The notes under the pieces: generated by a model
Seen by the model: the letters and a program-made list of their open reading frames with translations, nothing else
Told to the model about the DNA's origin: nothing
Database searches by the model: none
Program-made: the position numbers and the translations under genes
Source of the DNA: PLanc-01 sp034678485
Lineage (GTDB): Bacteria > Planctomycetota > Phycisphaerae > Sedimentisphaerales > Anaerobacaceae
NCBI GenBank assembly: GCA_034678485.1
Contig: JAXDBU010000084.1
Location: forward strand, 1-64,000
Reading direction: 5' to 3'
Length of the DNA stretch: 64,000 nucleotides
Shown here: piece after piece, positions 44,238 through 52,937 of the stretch
Position numbering within the stretch: position 1 is the first letter of the stretch
How the letters are laid out: every line of letters starts with the position of its first letter

Positions 44238-46508
44238 ATGAATAACCGTCTGGAAGCAATGCGACAATCCATACGCAACGGCGATCACAAGGTCCGGCGC
44301 GGCCAGACCCAGGTCGATCTCGTTTCGGAGTGCGAACGGGAAGACCTCTCGTGGGTCCGCCGGAGTGCTCGCCTGACGCGTCGAATGTGCGAAGCCGAAA
44401 CGGTGCGGATTGCGCCGGACGAACGCATCGTGTTCACTCGCACGATCCAAGGTGTTCCAACACTGTACAGCCCTTCGGATTGGAACCACCTCACGGGGCA
44501 CCGGAAGCTGCACGAGCTGGGACCGATCAGCAATATCTGTGCCGATTGGGAGACGGTTCTCAGCCAGGGACTGCTGGGCCGTCGCGATGTCGCCCAGGCT
44601 GCGCGAGAAACACGGGCATCCGATCCCGCTGCTGTGGAGTTCCTCGATTGTGCCATGGAGGCCATCGACGCCGTGCTGGCTTTGGCGGATCGTTATGCTC
44701 AAGGGGCTCGGGAGAAGGGCCGCCAGGACGTCGCAGACATGCTGGAGCGGGTGCCCGCGCGAAGACCCCGGTCATTCCACGAAGCGCTCCAGTCCCTGCG
44801 CCTCTGTCATGCGGTGCTCTGGATGAGCGGCCATTATCATTGTGGTCTGGGCCGGTTCGACCAGTACTTGTGGCCGTATCTCAAGGCCGATCTGGAGGCC
44901 GGATGCCTCGACGAATCTGAAGCGGAAGACCTCCTGGCCGAGTTCTTCATCTCGCTGAACAAAGACAGCGACCTCTATCCTGGGGTCCAACAGGGAGACA
45001 ACGGTCAAAGTCTCATGCTCGGCGGCGTCCGGCGTGACGGCTCGTCCGGCGTGAACCCACTGACCTGGATGGCGCTGAGGGCGGCTCTGAACGTCAGCAT
45101 GATCGATCCCAAGATCAACCTGCGCGTCACGCCGGAGACGGACCTGGAGTTGCTGGAACTGGCTGCGAAATTGACCCGACGGGGACTGGGGTTCCCGCAG
45201 TACTCCAACGATGCCGTGGTCATTCCCGGTCTCGTCAAGCATGGGTATGATCTCGAAGACGCCAGGGATTACACCGTTGCGGCCTGCTGGGAGTACATCA
45301 TTCCAGGCAAAGGCATGGAAGTGGTCAACATCGGTGCGGTTTCGTTCCCCGCGGCTGTTCACAAAGGGGTCGTCGATGCGCTGGACAAAGGAGAGAGCTT
45401 CGAGCGCGTCCTGGCTTGTGCTGCGGAGGACATCGACGCGCAGGTCACGTCTCTGGCTGATGCGTATCGTCGTCTTCTGCTGCCGCCTGCGCCCTACTAC
45501 TCGGTTCTCATGGAGGGGTGTCTGGAGAGCGGACGCGATCTGTCGTACGGGCTCAAGTACAACAACTTCGGGATTCATGGCGCAGCGTCTTCCAGCGCCG
45601 CCGACGCGCTGGCTGCGGTCCGTCAGACGGTCTTCGAACGCAAGACGATCCCCAGTTGCGACCTGCTCCAGGCGCTGGACCACGATTTCCAGGGCTTCGA
45701 GTCTCTGCAGAAGGAACTCAAAGAGGATGCCCCCAAGGTGGGCAACAACGAAGACTCGGCGGACGGTTTCCTTGTGTGGTTGTTCGAGCAGCTCGCACGG
45801 GCCTGCGAGTCGTACGGAGACAACGGCAGGGGGGGCATCCTGCGTCCCGGCAGCGGGTCGGCCATGTACTACGTGTGGTTGACCAAGGGACATCGAGGGA
45901 TGTCCGAGCCGGTCGTGGGCGCAACGGCCGACGGACGCCGGCGGGGGGAATTCTTCAGCGCCAACCTGGCGCCCTCGCCGGGGGTGACGGTGCGAGGTCC
46001 CATCAGCGTGCTGCAAACCTACGCCAAACTGAACTACGCACGCGTCTGCAATGGCGGCCCGATCACGATCGAACTCGCCGATTCCGTCTTCCGCGACGAC
46101 GGCGCCATTCGCCGTGTCGCGATGCTGATTCGCGCCTTCGCTCAGATCGGCTGCCAGCAACTGCAATTGAACACCCTCAACGTCAAGACGCTGCTGGACG
46201 CGAAGCGCCATCCCGAGCGACACAAGAACCTGATCGTCCGCGTCTGGGGATGGAGCGGATACTTCTGCGAGCTGGCCCCGGAATATCAGGACCACATTGT
46301 GGAGCGCCACGTCTATGCCCTGGGCGAGCCGGGGATCATTGCGAATGGAAAGGAGACACCCTGTCATGAGTCGAACGTACGCATCGCTCCTGCTGACGGT
46401 CAGCATCCTGTCCCCAGGTGCATTGTGCAGCAGCCAAGTGGCGAAGATCACCGTCAGCAGCAAGGTCGGCAATCGCATCACGCGCTTCATGACCGGCGCC
46501 TGTCTTGA
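44238..46508 (+). CDS. Glycyl radical enzyme of unknown substrate
   Basis: The open frame gives 756 residues. The catalytic loop is ARDYTVAACWEYIIPGKG, with thiyl Cys350 and base Glu352. The glycyl radical site is Gly671 in RVWGWSGYF. Both are intact. Known diol dehydratases and CutC have Gly-Cys-Val/Ile-Glu-Pro at this loop, so the Trp and Tyr here suggest another substrate. Family proteins end about 25 residues after the radical site, near residue 697. This frame runs on for about 60 more residues and overlaps the next gene by 143 bases, so the tail may be wrong or altered. GAGG lies nine bases before the ATG. Its neighbours suggest a sugar substrate. Confidence 0.9.
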   Translation: MNNRLEAMRQSIRNGDHKVRRGQTQVDLVSECEREDLSWVRRSARLTRRMCEAETVRIAPDERIVFTRTIQGVPTLYSPSDWNHLTGHRKLHELGPISNICADWETVLSQGLLGRRDVAQAARETRASDPAAVEFLDCAMEAIDAVLALADRYAQGAREKGRQDVADMLERVPARRPRSFHEALQSLRLCHAVLWMSGHYHCGLGRFDQYLWPYLKADLEAGCLDESEAEDLLAEFFISLNKDSDLYPGVQQGDNGQSLMLGGVRRDGSSGVNPLTWMALRAALNVSMIDPKINLRVTPETDLELLELAAKLTRRGLGFPQYSNDAVVIPGLVKHGYDLEDARDYTVAACWEYIIPGKGMEVVNIGAVSFPAAVHKGVVDALDKGESFERVLACAAEDIDAQVTSLADAYRRLLLPPAPYYSVLMEGCLESGRDLSYGLKYNNFGIHGAASSSAADALAAVRQTVFERKTIPSCDLLQALDHDFQGFESLQKELKEDAPKVGNNEDSADGFLVWLFEQLARACESYGDNGRGGILRPGSGSAMYYVWLTKGHRGMSEPVVGATADGRRRGEFFSANLAPSPGVTVRGPISVLQTYAKLNYARVCNGGPITIELADSVFRDDGAIRRVAMLIRAFAQIGCQQLQLNTLNVKTLLDAKRHPERHKNLIVRVWGWSGYFCELAPEYQDHIVERHVYALGEPGIIANGKETPCHESNVRIAPADGQHPVPRCIVQQPSGEDHRQQQGRQSHHALHDRRLS

Positions 46509-48843
46509 AGACGTCAACCACGAGGTCTACGGCGGGATCTACAGCCAGATGCTCTACGGGGAGAGCTTTCAAGAGCCACCCTCCCCGCCGTCGTTCGAGA
46601 GCTTCGATGTGTACGGAGGCGAATGGGCGTCGAGAGGAGACGTTCTCTCCGTGTCGGCCGACGCCGGCGGCAAGATGGTAGCCAAAGATCTCCGTCTTGA
46701 AGAGGGGACGGTCGGCGTCGATATCCTGCTGCCCGCGGACCAGGACGGATTCGTTGGGCTCATCGTGAGCGTCGCCGAGGCGGCCTCGGGCGCTGATGCC
46801 TTCCTCGGCTATGAAGTCGCCCTCAATCCGGCACAGAAAGTCCTTCGTCTCGGGCGTCACCGGCACAACTGGGAGCAGATCCGCGACACGCGCTGCGCCG
46901 TGCCGCACGATCGGTGGGTGCGGCTGGAGGCTCGCATCAGCGGTCCTTCTCTGCGAATCTCGCTCAATGGCGACCCGATCGTCCAGTACACTGACACGGA
47001 ACATCCGCTCAAGCCGGGCAGCGTGGGCCTGCGCACCTGGAACGTCGACGCGCAGTTCCGCAATCTCGTGGTGCGCCGGGAGGGACGCGACACCCGACTC
47101 AATCTGAAGGCACGAGAAGATTCGCCCCGTGTCAGTCGGATGTGGCGGCCCTTGCAGCGGGGTTCGGCCCAGGGAGCATACGATTTGTGCGCGGACAATC
47201 CGTTCAAGGGACAACAGAGCCAGCGCGTGACATTTGTCCGTGGCGAAGGCGACGTGGGCATCGAGAATCAGGGTCTGAACCGTTGGGGGCTCTATGTCCA
47301 GGCAAACAGGCAATACGAGGGCCTGCTGTGGGCTCGTTGCGAGGAGCCGACACAGGTCTGCGTGTCGCTGGAGAGCAGCGACGGCCAGCAGATCTATGGC
47401 AAGAAGATCCTGTCCTTGGAAGCGGGCTCCTGGCAGCGTCTCGACTTTTCGCTGACTCCCGACCGGACGGATACGAACGCCAGGTTCGCCATCAAGCTCC
47501 CCCGGCCCGGGTCCGTGGTGCTGGGATACGCGTTTCTGCAGCCCGGCTCGTGGGGCCGATTCAAAGGCCTGCCCGTGCGCAAGGATGTCGGCGAAGCGTT
47601 GGTCAATCAAGGTCTCACCGTTCTTCGCTACGGCGGGTGCATGGTCAACATCGACACCTACCGCTGGAAGAACATGATCGGTCCTCGCGATCTGCGTCCG
47701 CCGTACCGAGGGTTCTGGTTTCCCCACTATTCCAGCAACGGCTGGGGCATCATCGACTTCATCGACTTCTGTCGGGCGGCCGGGTTCCTCTGCATTCCCG
47801 CTTTCAACATGGGAGAGACCCCCCAGGACATGGCGGACTTCATCGAGTATGTCAATGGCCCTGCCAACAGCGAATGGGGACGCAAACGCGCCCACGATGG
47901 ACACCCCGAACCTTATGCACTGAAGTGCATCCAGCTCGGCAACGAAGAATCGGTGGACGAGGCCTACTGGCAGCGATTCAAACCCATGGCTCAGGCCATC
48001 TGGCGGGAGGACCCGAACATCACCGTGGTGGTCGGCGACTTTGCATACGGCCGGCCCATCCGTGATCCGTACAGTTTCGAAGGCGCCCCGCGCATCAAGA
48101 GCCTGGCCGTCCAGAAGGAAATCCTGGACCTGGCCGTTCAACACGACCGGGAGGTCTGGTTCGACGTGCATGTCGGGACCGACCAGCCCCGTGAACCCGA
48201 TGGCCTGGGCGGGATACCCAGCTTCATCGCCGCCCTGCGACAGGTCAACCCTGACGCCCGCTTCAAGGTCGCTGTCTTTGAACTCAACGCGGGCAATCAT
48301 GCCTTGCGTCGAGCCTTGTCCAATGCCCATGCGATCAACGAACTGGAGCGACTGGGGGATGATGTGCCCGTCGTCTGCTCGGCGAACTGCCTCCAACCCT
48401 ATCGACAGAATGAGAACGACTGGGATCAGGGCCTTCTATTCTTGAGTCCTTCCCAGGTGTGGAGCCAGCCGCCGTATTACGTCACGCAGATGATCCGAGC
48501 CCATTACCAACCCTTGTGTCTGAAGACAACGGTCGAATGTCCGGATCGAGGTCTGGATGTAACGGCTACACGCAGCGAGGACGGACGCACCGTCGTCCTG
48601 AGCGCCGTGAATGTCACGGCGAATCCGATGAAGACGCGCATCCAGTTCACGGACTACTCACCTCGAAAGGACACGGTCAAGATCGCGACGCTGACGGGCC
48701 GGCTGGAAGAGATCAACAGCCCCCAGGAGCCGCGACGCGTGGTCCCCACGGAAACAGTGGAACCTTGGGTGATGGATCCCAACGGAAGGGATATCATCTA
48801 CACATTCCCCGGACATTCGTTCACCCTCCTGACGTTCGAATAA
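46366..48843 (+). CDS. Exported GH51 alpha-L-arabinofuranosidase with LamG-like insert
   Basis: The 825-residue protein starts MSRTYASLLLTVSILSPGA, a signal peptide, after an AAAGGAG site at 46349-46355. That site lies inside the preceding open frame. A family-like N-terminus (ITRFMTGACLEDVNHEVYGG) is followed by a LamG/DUF1080-type insert (about residues 60-225) and a CBM-like part. The catalytic domain then has the acid/base Glu527 in CIQLGNEES and a likely nucleophile Glu639 in VAVFELNAG. It should release alpha-linked arabinofuranose from arabinan or arabinoxylan outside the cytoplasm. It is paired with another GH51 immediately downstream. Confidence 0.88.
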   Translation: MSRTYASLLLTVSILSPGALCSSQVAKITVSSKVGNRITRFMTGACLEDVNHEVYGGIYSQMLYGESFQEPPSPPSFESFDVYGGEWASRGDVLSVSADAGGKMVAKDLRLEEGTVGVDILLPADQDGFVGLIVSVAEAASGADAFLGYEVALNPAQKVLRLGRHRHNWEQIRDTRCAVPHDRWVRLEARISGPSLRISLNGDPIVQYTDTEHPLKPGSVGLRTWNVDAQFRNLVVRREGRDTRLNLKAREDSPRVSRMWRPLQRGSAQGAYDLCADNPFKGQQSQRVTFVRGEGDVGIENQGLNRWGLYVQANRQYEGLLWARCEEPTQVCVSLESSDGQQIYGKKILSLEAGSWQRLDFSLTPDRTDTNARFAIKLPRPGSVVLGYAFLQPGSWGRFKGLPVRKDVGEALVNQGLTVLRYGGCMVNIDTYRWKNMIGPRDLRPPYRGFWFPHYSSNGWGIIDFIDFCRAAGFLCIPAFNMGETPQDMADFIEYVNGPANSEWGRKRAHDGHPEPYALKCIQLGNEESVDEAYWQRFKPMAQAIWREDPNITVVVGDFAYGRPIRDPYSFEGAPRIKSLAVQKEILDLAVQHDREVWFDVHVGTDQPREPDGLGGIPSFIAALRQVNPDARFKVAVFELNAGNHALRRALSNAHAINELERLGDDVPVVCSANCLQPYRQNENDWDQGLLFLSPSQVWSQPPYYVTQMIRAHYQPLCLKTTVECPDRGLDVTATRSEDGRTVVLSAVNVTANPMKTRIQFTDYSPRKDTVKIATLTGRLEEINSPQEPRRVVPTETVEPWVMDPNGRDIIYTFPGHSFTLLTFE

Positions 48844-48867
48844 TCAGACTGCAAAAGGAGTGTTCCC

Positions 48868-50484
48868 ATGGCAATGATCCAACGACGTGACTTTCTCAGA
48901 CAAGCCGCCTGCACCGGCGCCCTGCTGTTGAGCGGCGGTTCGTCCCTTCGAGCGGCCGATCCGAAATGCAGAATCGAGGTGCTTCTCAAGGAATCGATCG
49001 GCACCATCTCGCCGGACCTCTACGGTCACTTCGCCGAACACATCGGCGGCGTCGTCTACGACGGCATCTGGGTGGGCGAGGAATCCTCTATTCCCAACTA
49101 CGCCGGTGTGCGAAAGGCTCTGGTTGACCACATGCGCCGCCTGAACCCGTCGGTCGTGCGGTGGCCGGGCGGCTGCTTCGCGGACAGCTACAACTGGCGC
49201 GACGGCGTCGGTCCTCGCCGGCAGCGTCCCTCGCGTCCCAACTTCTGGATCAATACCCGCTTCCTGCAACAGGCGCCCGACGGACCGGCCAAGTATGAGC
49301 CGAACGAGTTTGGCACCGATGAGTTCATCACCTTCTGCCGGTTGATTAACGCGGAGCCCTACCTGGCGGCCAACGTACGCAGTGCGTCGGCTCGTGATTT
49401 CTACGAGTGGATCGAATACTGCAACGCGCCCGCCGGCTCGACGACGCTGGCCAGGCAGCGGGAAGCCAACGGATGTCGCGACCCATTCCGTGTCCGCTTC
49501 TGGGGCGTCGGCAACGAATCCTGGGGTTGCGGCGGCGACTTCACGCCGCAGGAGTACGCGACGGAGTTTCGCCGGTTCACGTCGTGGGTTCCCCAGTTCG
49601 ATGTATGTCCCTCTTTCATCGCGGCCGGTCCCGGCAGTGGAGACGAGAGCTGGACGCGGGGTTTCTTCGAGAACCTGACGCGACGGGACAAGGGTTATGT
49701 GAATCGCGTCTACGGCTGGGGATTGCACTACTACTGTGGGACCGCAGGCAGAGGCGCCCTCGATTTCGGACCCGAGGACTGGTATGAATTGCTCCACAAG
49801 GCTGCGGCTATAGAAACCCTGATCGACAACCATTGGGCTGTGATGGGCGAGTTCGACGCAAATCACCATGTCAAGCTGGCAATCGACGAGTGGGGCACAT
49901 GGCACGCGGCCGGGACGGAGGTCCATCGCACTCACCTGTTCGGCCAGACCTCCACGCTGCGCGATGCCTTGGTCGCTGCACTAACGTTGGATATCTTCAA
50001 CCGTCACGCGGACAAGGTGGCCATGGCCAACATCGCCCAACTGATCAACAATCTGCAATCGCTGTTCCTGGCGCATGAGGACCGGTTCATCGTCACGCCC
50101 AACTACCATGTGTTCGAGATGTACGCGGCCCACCAGAAGGGCCAGTCGATTCGCACAGTCTTCTCCTCGCCGGACATTCCTCTGGGCAACGGCGCGCTGC
50201 CCGGCCTGGCGGGATCGGCTTCCTTGCACGGCAAACGCCTGGTCCTGACGGTCGTCAACCCCAGTGTTACGGAGACGCGAGAGACCCAGGTCGTTGTTCC
50301 TGGAGCGACCGTTCGCGATGTCGCGGTGCGCACCCTGTCGCACGGGGATATCCGTGCCCACAACAGCTTTGAGAATCCGGATGGTCTGTTCCCGCAGGAC
50401 GGCCAGGCAAAGGCCGCAGGAGCGGACATGGTCTATGCCTTCCCGCCGGCATCCATAGTCCGCATGATGATGGATCTGGCGTGA
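48868..50484 (+). CDS. GH51 alpha-L-arabinofuranosidase with Tat signal
   Basis: The 538-residue protein begins MAMIQRRDFLRQAACTGALL, a Tat signal with RRDFLR. The GH51 core is clear: ISPDLYGHFAEHIGGVVYDG, then RWPGGCFADSYNWRDGVGPR. Acid/base Glu217 is in WGVGNESWG and nucleophile Glu341 in LAIDEWGTW. The length is typical for a single-domain GH51. AAAAGGAG at 48853-48860 fixes the start, 24 bases after the other GH51. Having one Sec-type and one Tat-type GH51 side by side suggests separate folding routes or locations. It is the last gene of the unit. Confidence 0.95.
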   Translation: MAMIQRRDFLRQAACTGALLLSGGSSLRAADPKCRIEVLLKESIGTISPDLYGHFAEHIGGVVYDGIWVGEESSIPNYAGVRKALVDHMRRLNPSVVRWPGGCFADSYNWRDGVGPRRQRPSRPNFWINTRFLQQAPDGPAKYEPNEFGTDEFITFCRLINAEPYLAANVRSASARDFYEWIEYCNAPAGSTTLARQREANGCRDPFRVRFWGVGNESWGCGGDFTPQEYATEFRRFTSWVPQFDVCPSFIAAGPGSGDESWTRGFFENLTRRDKGYVNRVYGWGLHYYCGTAGRGALDFGPEDWYELLHKAAAIETLIDNHWAVMGEFDANHHVKLAIDEWGTWHAAGTEVHRTHLFGQTSTLRDALVAALTLDIFNRHADKVAMANIAQLINNLQSLFLAHEDRFIVTPNYHVFEMYAAHQKGQSIRTVFSSPDIPLGNGALPGLAGSASLHGKRLVLTVVNPSVTETRETQVVVPGATVRDVAVRTLSHGDIRAHNSFENPDGLFPQDGQAKAAGADMVYAFPPASIVRMMMDLA

Positions 50485-50625
50485 CCACGACCGGGACAGC
50501 ACAGAAGACTCTAAGTCTTTTTCTGCAATGATTTAAACGGTTCCAGTCCCTGATCGGCTTCCGGGCGGACCGAGTTGTTCGTGCCGGAGCTGGCGATATC
50601 CACGAAATCAATGACTATTCACAAA

Positions 50626-51057
50626 TCACGTCGTAGATTGTTGTGCCTGTGGGAACAAGAAGCTCGGTATGCGACGGACGTTTCCCTCGCCGGTTACGCA
50701 GGCGAGGACACTGGAGCCCTCGGCCAGGAGCAGACCGGAACCCTTGCGGGTGAGTTTGTACGTGTGCTCGACTTTGCCTGCGGTGACGTTCGAGCAGGTG
50801 GTCTCCAGGAGCAGTTGCTCGTCGTAGAAGGCGGGCCGGCGGTACTTGACTCGCAGTTCCGCAACCACGAAGAATATCCCCCCGGCTTCCAGGTCTTTGT
50901 AGGCGACGCCGTTGGCGCGGAGCAGTTCCGTTCGTCCCATTTCGAACCAGACCGGATAGACACTGTGATGGATTACGCCGCCTCTGTCCGTCTCTGCGTA
51001 TCGAGGAACCACCGGTATCGTGTGGCTCTGAATTGTCATTCGTTCGGGAAAACTCAT
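50626..51057 (-). CDS. Hotdog-fold acyl-CoA thioesterase (YbgC/4-HBA type)
   Basis: The 143-residue protein has the hotdog motif RYAETDRGGVIHHSVYPVWF with catalytic Asp in ETD and His after. The usual KYRRPAFYDEQLLLET strand pair follows. It should cleave acyl-CoA thioesters in the cytoplasm. The ATG at 51057 gives MSFPERMTIQ; no strong ribosome site is seen, so a start at the next Met is possible. It is on the - strand after the + strand GH51 genes and is probably unrelated to them. Confidence 0.85.
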   Translation of the reverse strand: MSFPERMTIQSHTIPVVPRYAETDRGGVIHHSVYPVWFEMGRTELLRANGVAYKDLEAGGIFFVVAELRVKYRRPAFYDEQLLLETTCSNVTAGKVEHTYKLTRKGSGLLLAEGSSVLACVTGEGNVRRIPSFLFPQAQQSTT

Positions 51058-51158
51058 ATCAATCGCGCCCCAGGATACCATATCGCTCGTTACATGCAAG
51101 ATATGCATCGCCACGAAAAAACTTTGAGAAATTTCAGGAAAAATATGATGGAATTCTC

Positions 51159-51275
51159 TTTACGCGGCGGGCTCAGGCAGATATAGTAGAGGTGAAGATG
51201 CAGGTATAGCCCTCAAGCCCCTGCGTGTTATCTCGCTTTTCCTCTCCCTCCGCCGCGCAGGGGCTTCTTCATATC
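51159..51275 (+). ncRNA. Candidate small RNA with promoter and long hairpin
   Basis: TTTACG at 51159-51164, 17 bases, then TATAGT at about 51182-51187 could start a transcript near 51194. The transcript holds a perfect 11-base-pair stem: AAGCCCCTGCG at 51215-51225 with CGCAGGGGCTT at 51256-51266. A 30-base loop is pyrimidine-rich (CTTTTCCTCTCCCTCC), and the tail is TTCTTCATAT-like. GCAGG at 51201-51205 could compete for CCTGC. No coding gene lies on this strand here. The call is based only on structure. Confidence 0.35.
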
Positions 51276-51341
51276 GCTCGGCGGGGATTCACGATCGACA
51301 TTCCGAAACACTATCGCTGCACAGGGGAATTCGCTGCGTCG

Positions 51342-52733
51342 CTACCGTATCCAGTGTTGCTCGATCTGTTCGAGGCTTTTGCCCTTCGTCTCCGGTACGC
51401 AGGTTCGGACGAAGATCAGCAACACGATGCAGAACACCCCGTAGAGCCAGAAGGGGAACCCCCGGTGGAATGTCGCGACCAGCCAGGGGTCTTCATCCAT
51501 CATGGGGAAGGTCTGCGACACGAGGTAGTTGGCGATCCACAGGCAGACGGTCGCGATTGCCATCGCCCGCCCGCGGATCCGTGTGGGGAAGATCTCCGAC
51601 AGGATCACCCACGTCACCGGCCCGACGGACAGCGCAAAACACGCAATGTAACCGAGAATGAACAGCAGCATCCACAGGCCGGTCGATTGCGTGTAAGCAG
51701 CCAATCCCATCGCGATCAACGAACCCCCCATGCCGGCCGAGCCGATCATCATCAGGGGCTTTCGGCCGATCCGGTCCACCGTCCAGATCGCAATCACGGT
51801 GAACGTGAGGTTCACGATTCCGACCACGATGGTCTGCAAGAGAGCGGCGTTCGTCCCGGATCCCATCTTCTTGAAGATTTCCGTGCCGAAGTAGAGGAAG
51901 ACGTTGATCCCGGTGACCTGCTGCAGGACGGCCAGGACGATCCCGATGACCAGGACGATTCTCATGCCCGGCACGAAGAGCTGCCTTAGTGAGCCGCTCT
52001 CGTGCGCGACGGCCTCCCTGATCTCCGCCAGTTCCATCCGGGCATAGGCGGCGCCGTCCACGCGGGTCAGGATGCGCAGCGCCTCCTCGGCACGACCCTG
52101 CTTCGTCAACCACCGTGGGCTCTCCGGCACGACGAAAGAAAGAAGCATCAATCCCAACGCGGGCAGCGCCTCCGACCCGAACATCCATCGCCACCCAAGC
52201 CGCTGGTTCCAGACCTCGTCACCCTGTAATGCAATGAAATAATTGACGAAGTACACGACCAGAAAGCCGCTGACGATGGCGAACTGGTTGATGGAGACCA
52301 TCCGTCCACGGATGCGGGCCGGACTGATCTCTGCGATGTACATGGGCGAGATGATCGAAGCCGCCCCGACGCCGAGACCGCCCAGGATGCGGTAGAGGAT
52401 GAACGTCGTGAGCGTGCGAGGAATCGCCGTGCCGACCGCCGAGACGAAGAACAGTATCGCGGAGACGATGAGCGCTTTCTTGCGCCCGAAGCGATCGCTC
52501 AGAGATCCGACACCCGCGGCCCCGAGCGCACAACCCAGCAGCGCGCAACCCGTCGCCCATCCTTCCTGCACGTCATCCAGTTGGAAATGGGCCTTCAACG
52601 GCCCGATCGCGCCGTTGATGACCCCGGTGTCGTAGCCGAAGAGCAGCCCTCCCAAAGCGGCGACGAGAGTGATTGTGAGAACATAGGGGACACTGCCGAC
52701 TTGGCGATCTGCGAGTTCCGGACTCTTGCTCAT
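51342..52733 (-). CDS. Sugar/proton symporter (XylE/AraE-type MFS)
   Basis: The 463-residue protein is a sugar porter with 12 helices. Signatures: GGLLFGYDTGVINGA in helix 1, SDRFGRKKALI after helix 2, RILGGLGVGAASIISPMYIA, PESPRWLTKQGR between the halves, VLQQVTGINVFLYFG in helix 7 and the closing VPETKGKSLEQIE. XylE/AraE members import pentoses or hexoses with protons. Its closeness to the arabinofuranosidase genes fits uptake of free arabinose or xylose, but it is on the opposite strand with no operator palindrome in front. A long inverted repeat lies downstream. Confidence 0.93.
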   Translation of the reverse strand: MSKSPELADRQVGSVPYVLTITLVAALGGLLFGYDTGVINGAIGPLKAHFQLDDVQEGWATGCALLGCALGAAGVGSLSDRFGRKKALIVSAILFFVSAVGTAIPRTLTTFILYRILGGLGVGAASIISPMYIAEISPARIRGRMVSINQFAIVSGFLVVYFVNYFIALQGDEVWNQRLGWRWMFGSEALPALGLMLLSFVVPESPRWLTKQGRAEEALRILTRVDGAAYARMELAEIREAVAHESGSLRQLFVPGMRIVLVIGIVLAVLQQVTGINVFLYFGTEIFKKMGSGTNAALLQTIVVGIVNLTFTVIAIWTVDRIGRKPLMMIGSAGMGGSLIAMGLAAYTQSTGLWMLLFILGYIACFALSVGPVTWVILSEIFPTRIRGRAMAIATVCLWIANYLVSQTFPMMDEDPWLVATFHRGFPFWLYGVFCIVLLIFVRTCVPETKGKSLEQIEQHWIR

Positions 52734-52787
52734 TGTCGATTCGCCCTCTCACATAGACTCAGGACATTCTCGCGCGACGCCGAGAGT

Positions 52788-52877
52788 GTCATCCTGAGGC
52801 GAAGCCGAAGGATCCGGACAACGAACAGAAGGTCTCTCCCGGGCGCAGGCCAGATCCTTCGCTGCGCTCAGGACGAC
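52788..52877. repeat. Inverted element, GTCATCCTGAG family (copy 1)
   Basis: The left arm GTCATCCTGAGGCGAAGC (52788 on) and the right arm ending GCTCAGGACGAC (to 52877) are inverted copies with a central loop of about 38 bases. A degenerate copy occurs at 59307-59490. Neither contains a gene. Confidence 0.65.
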
Positions 52878-52937
52878 ACGTCTTCGACATGAGGCTCTCT
52901 GCACGAAATCGCTGCCCCGGGACCTGATCCCCTGCGG

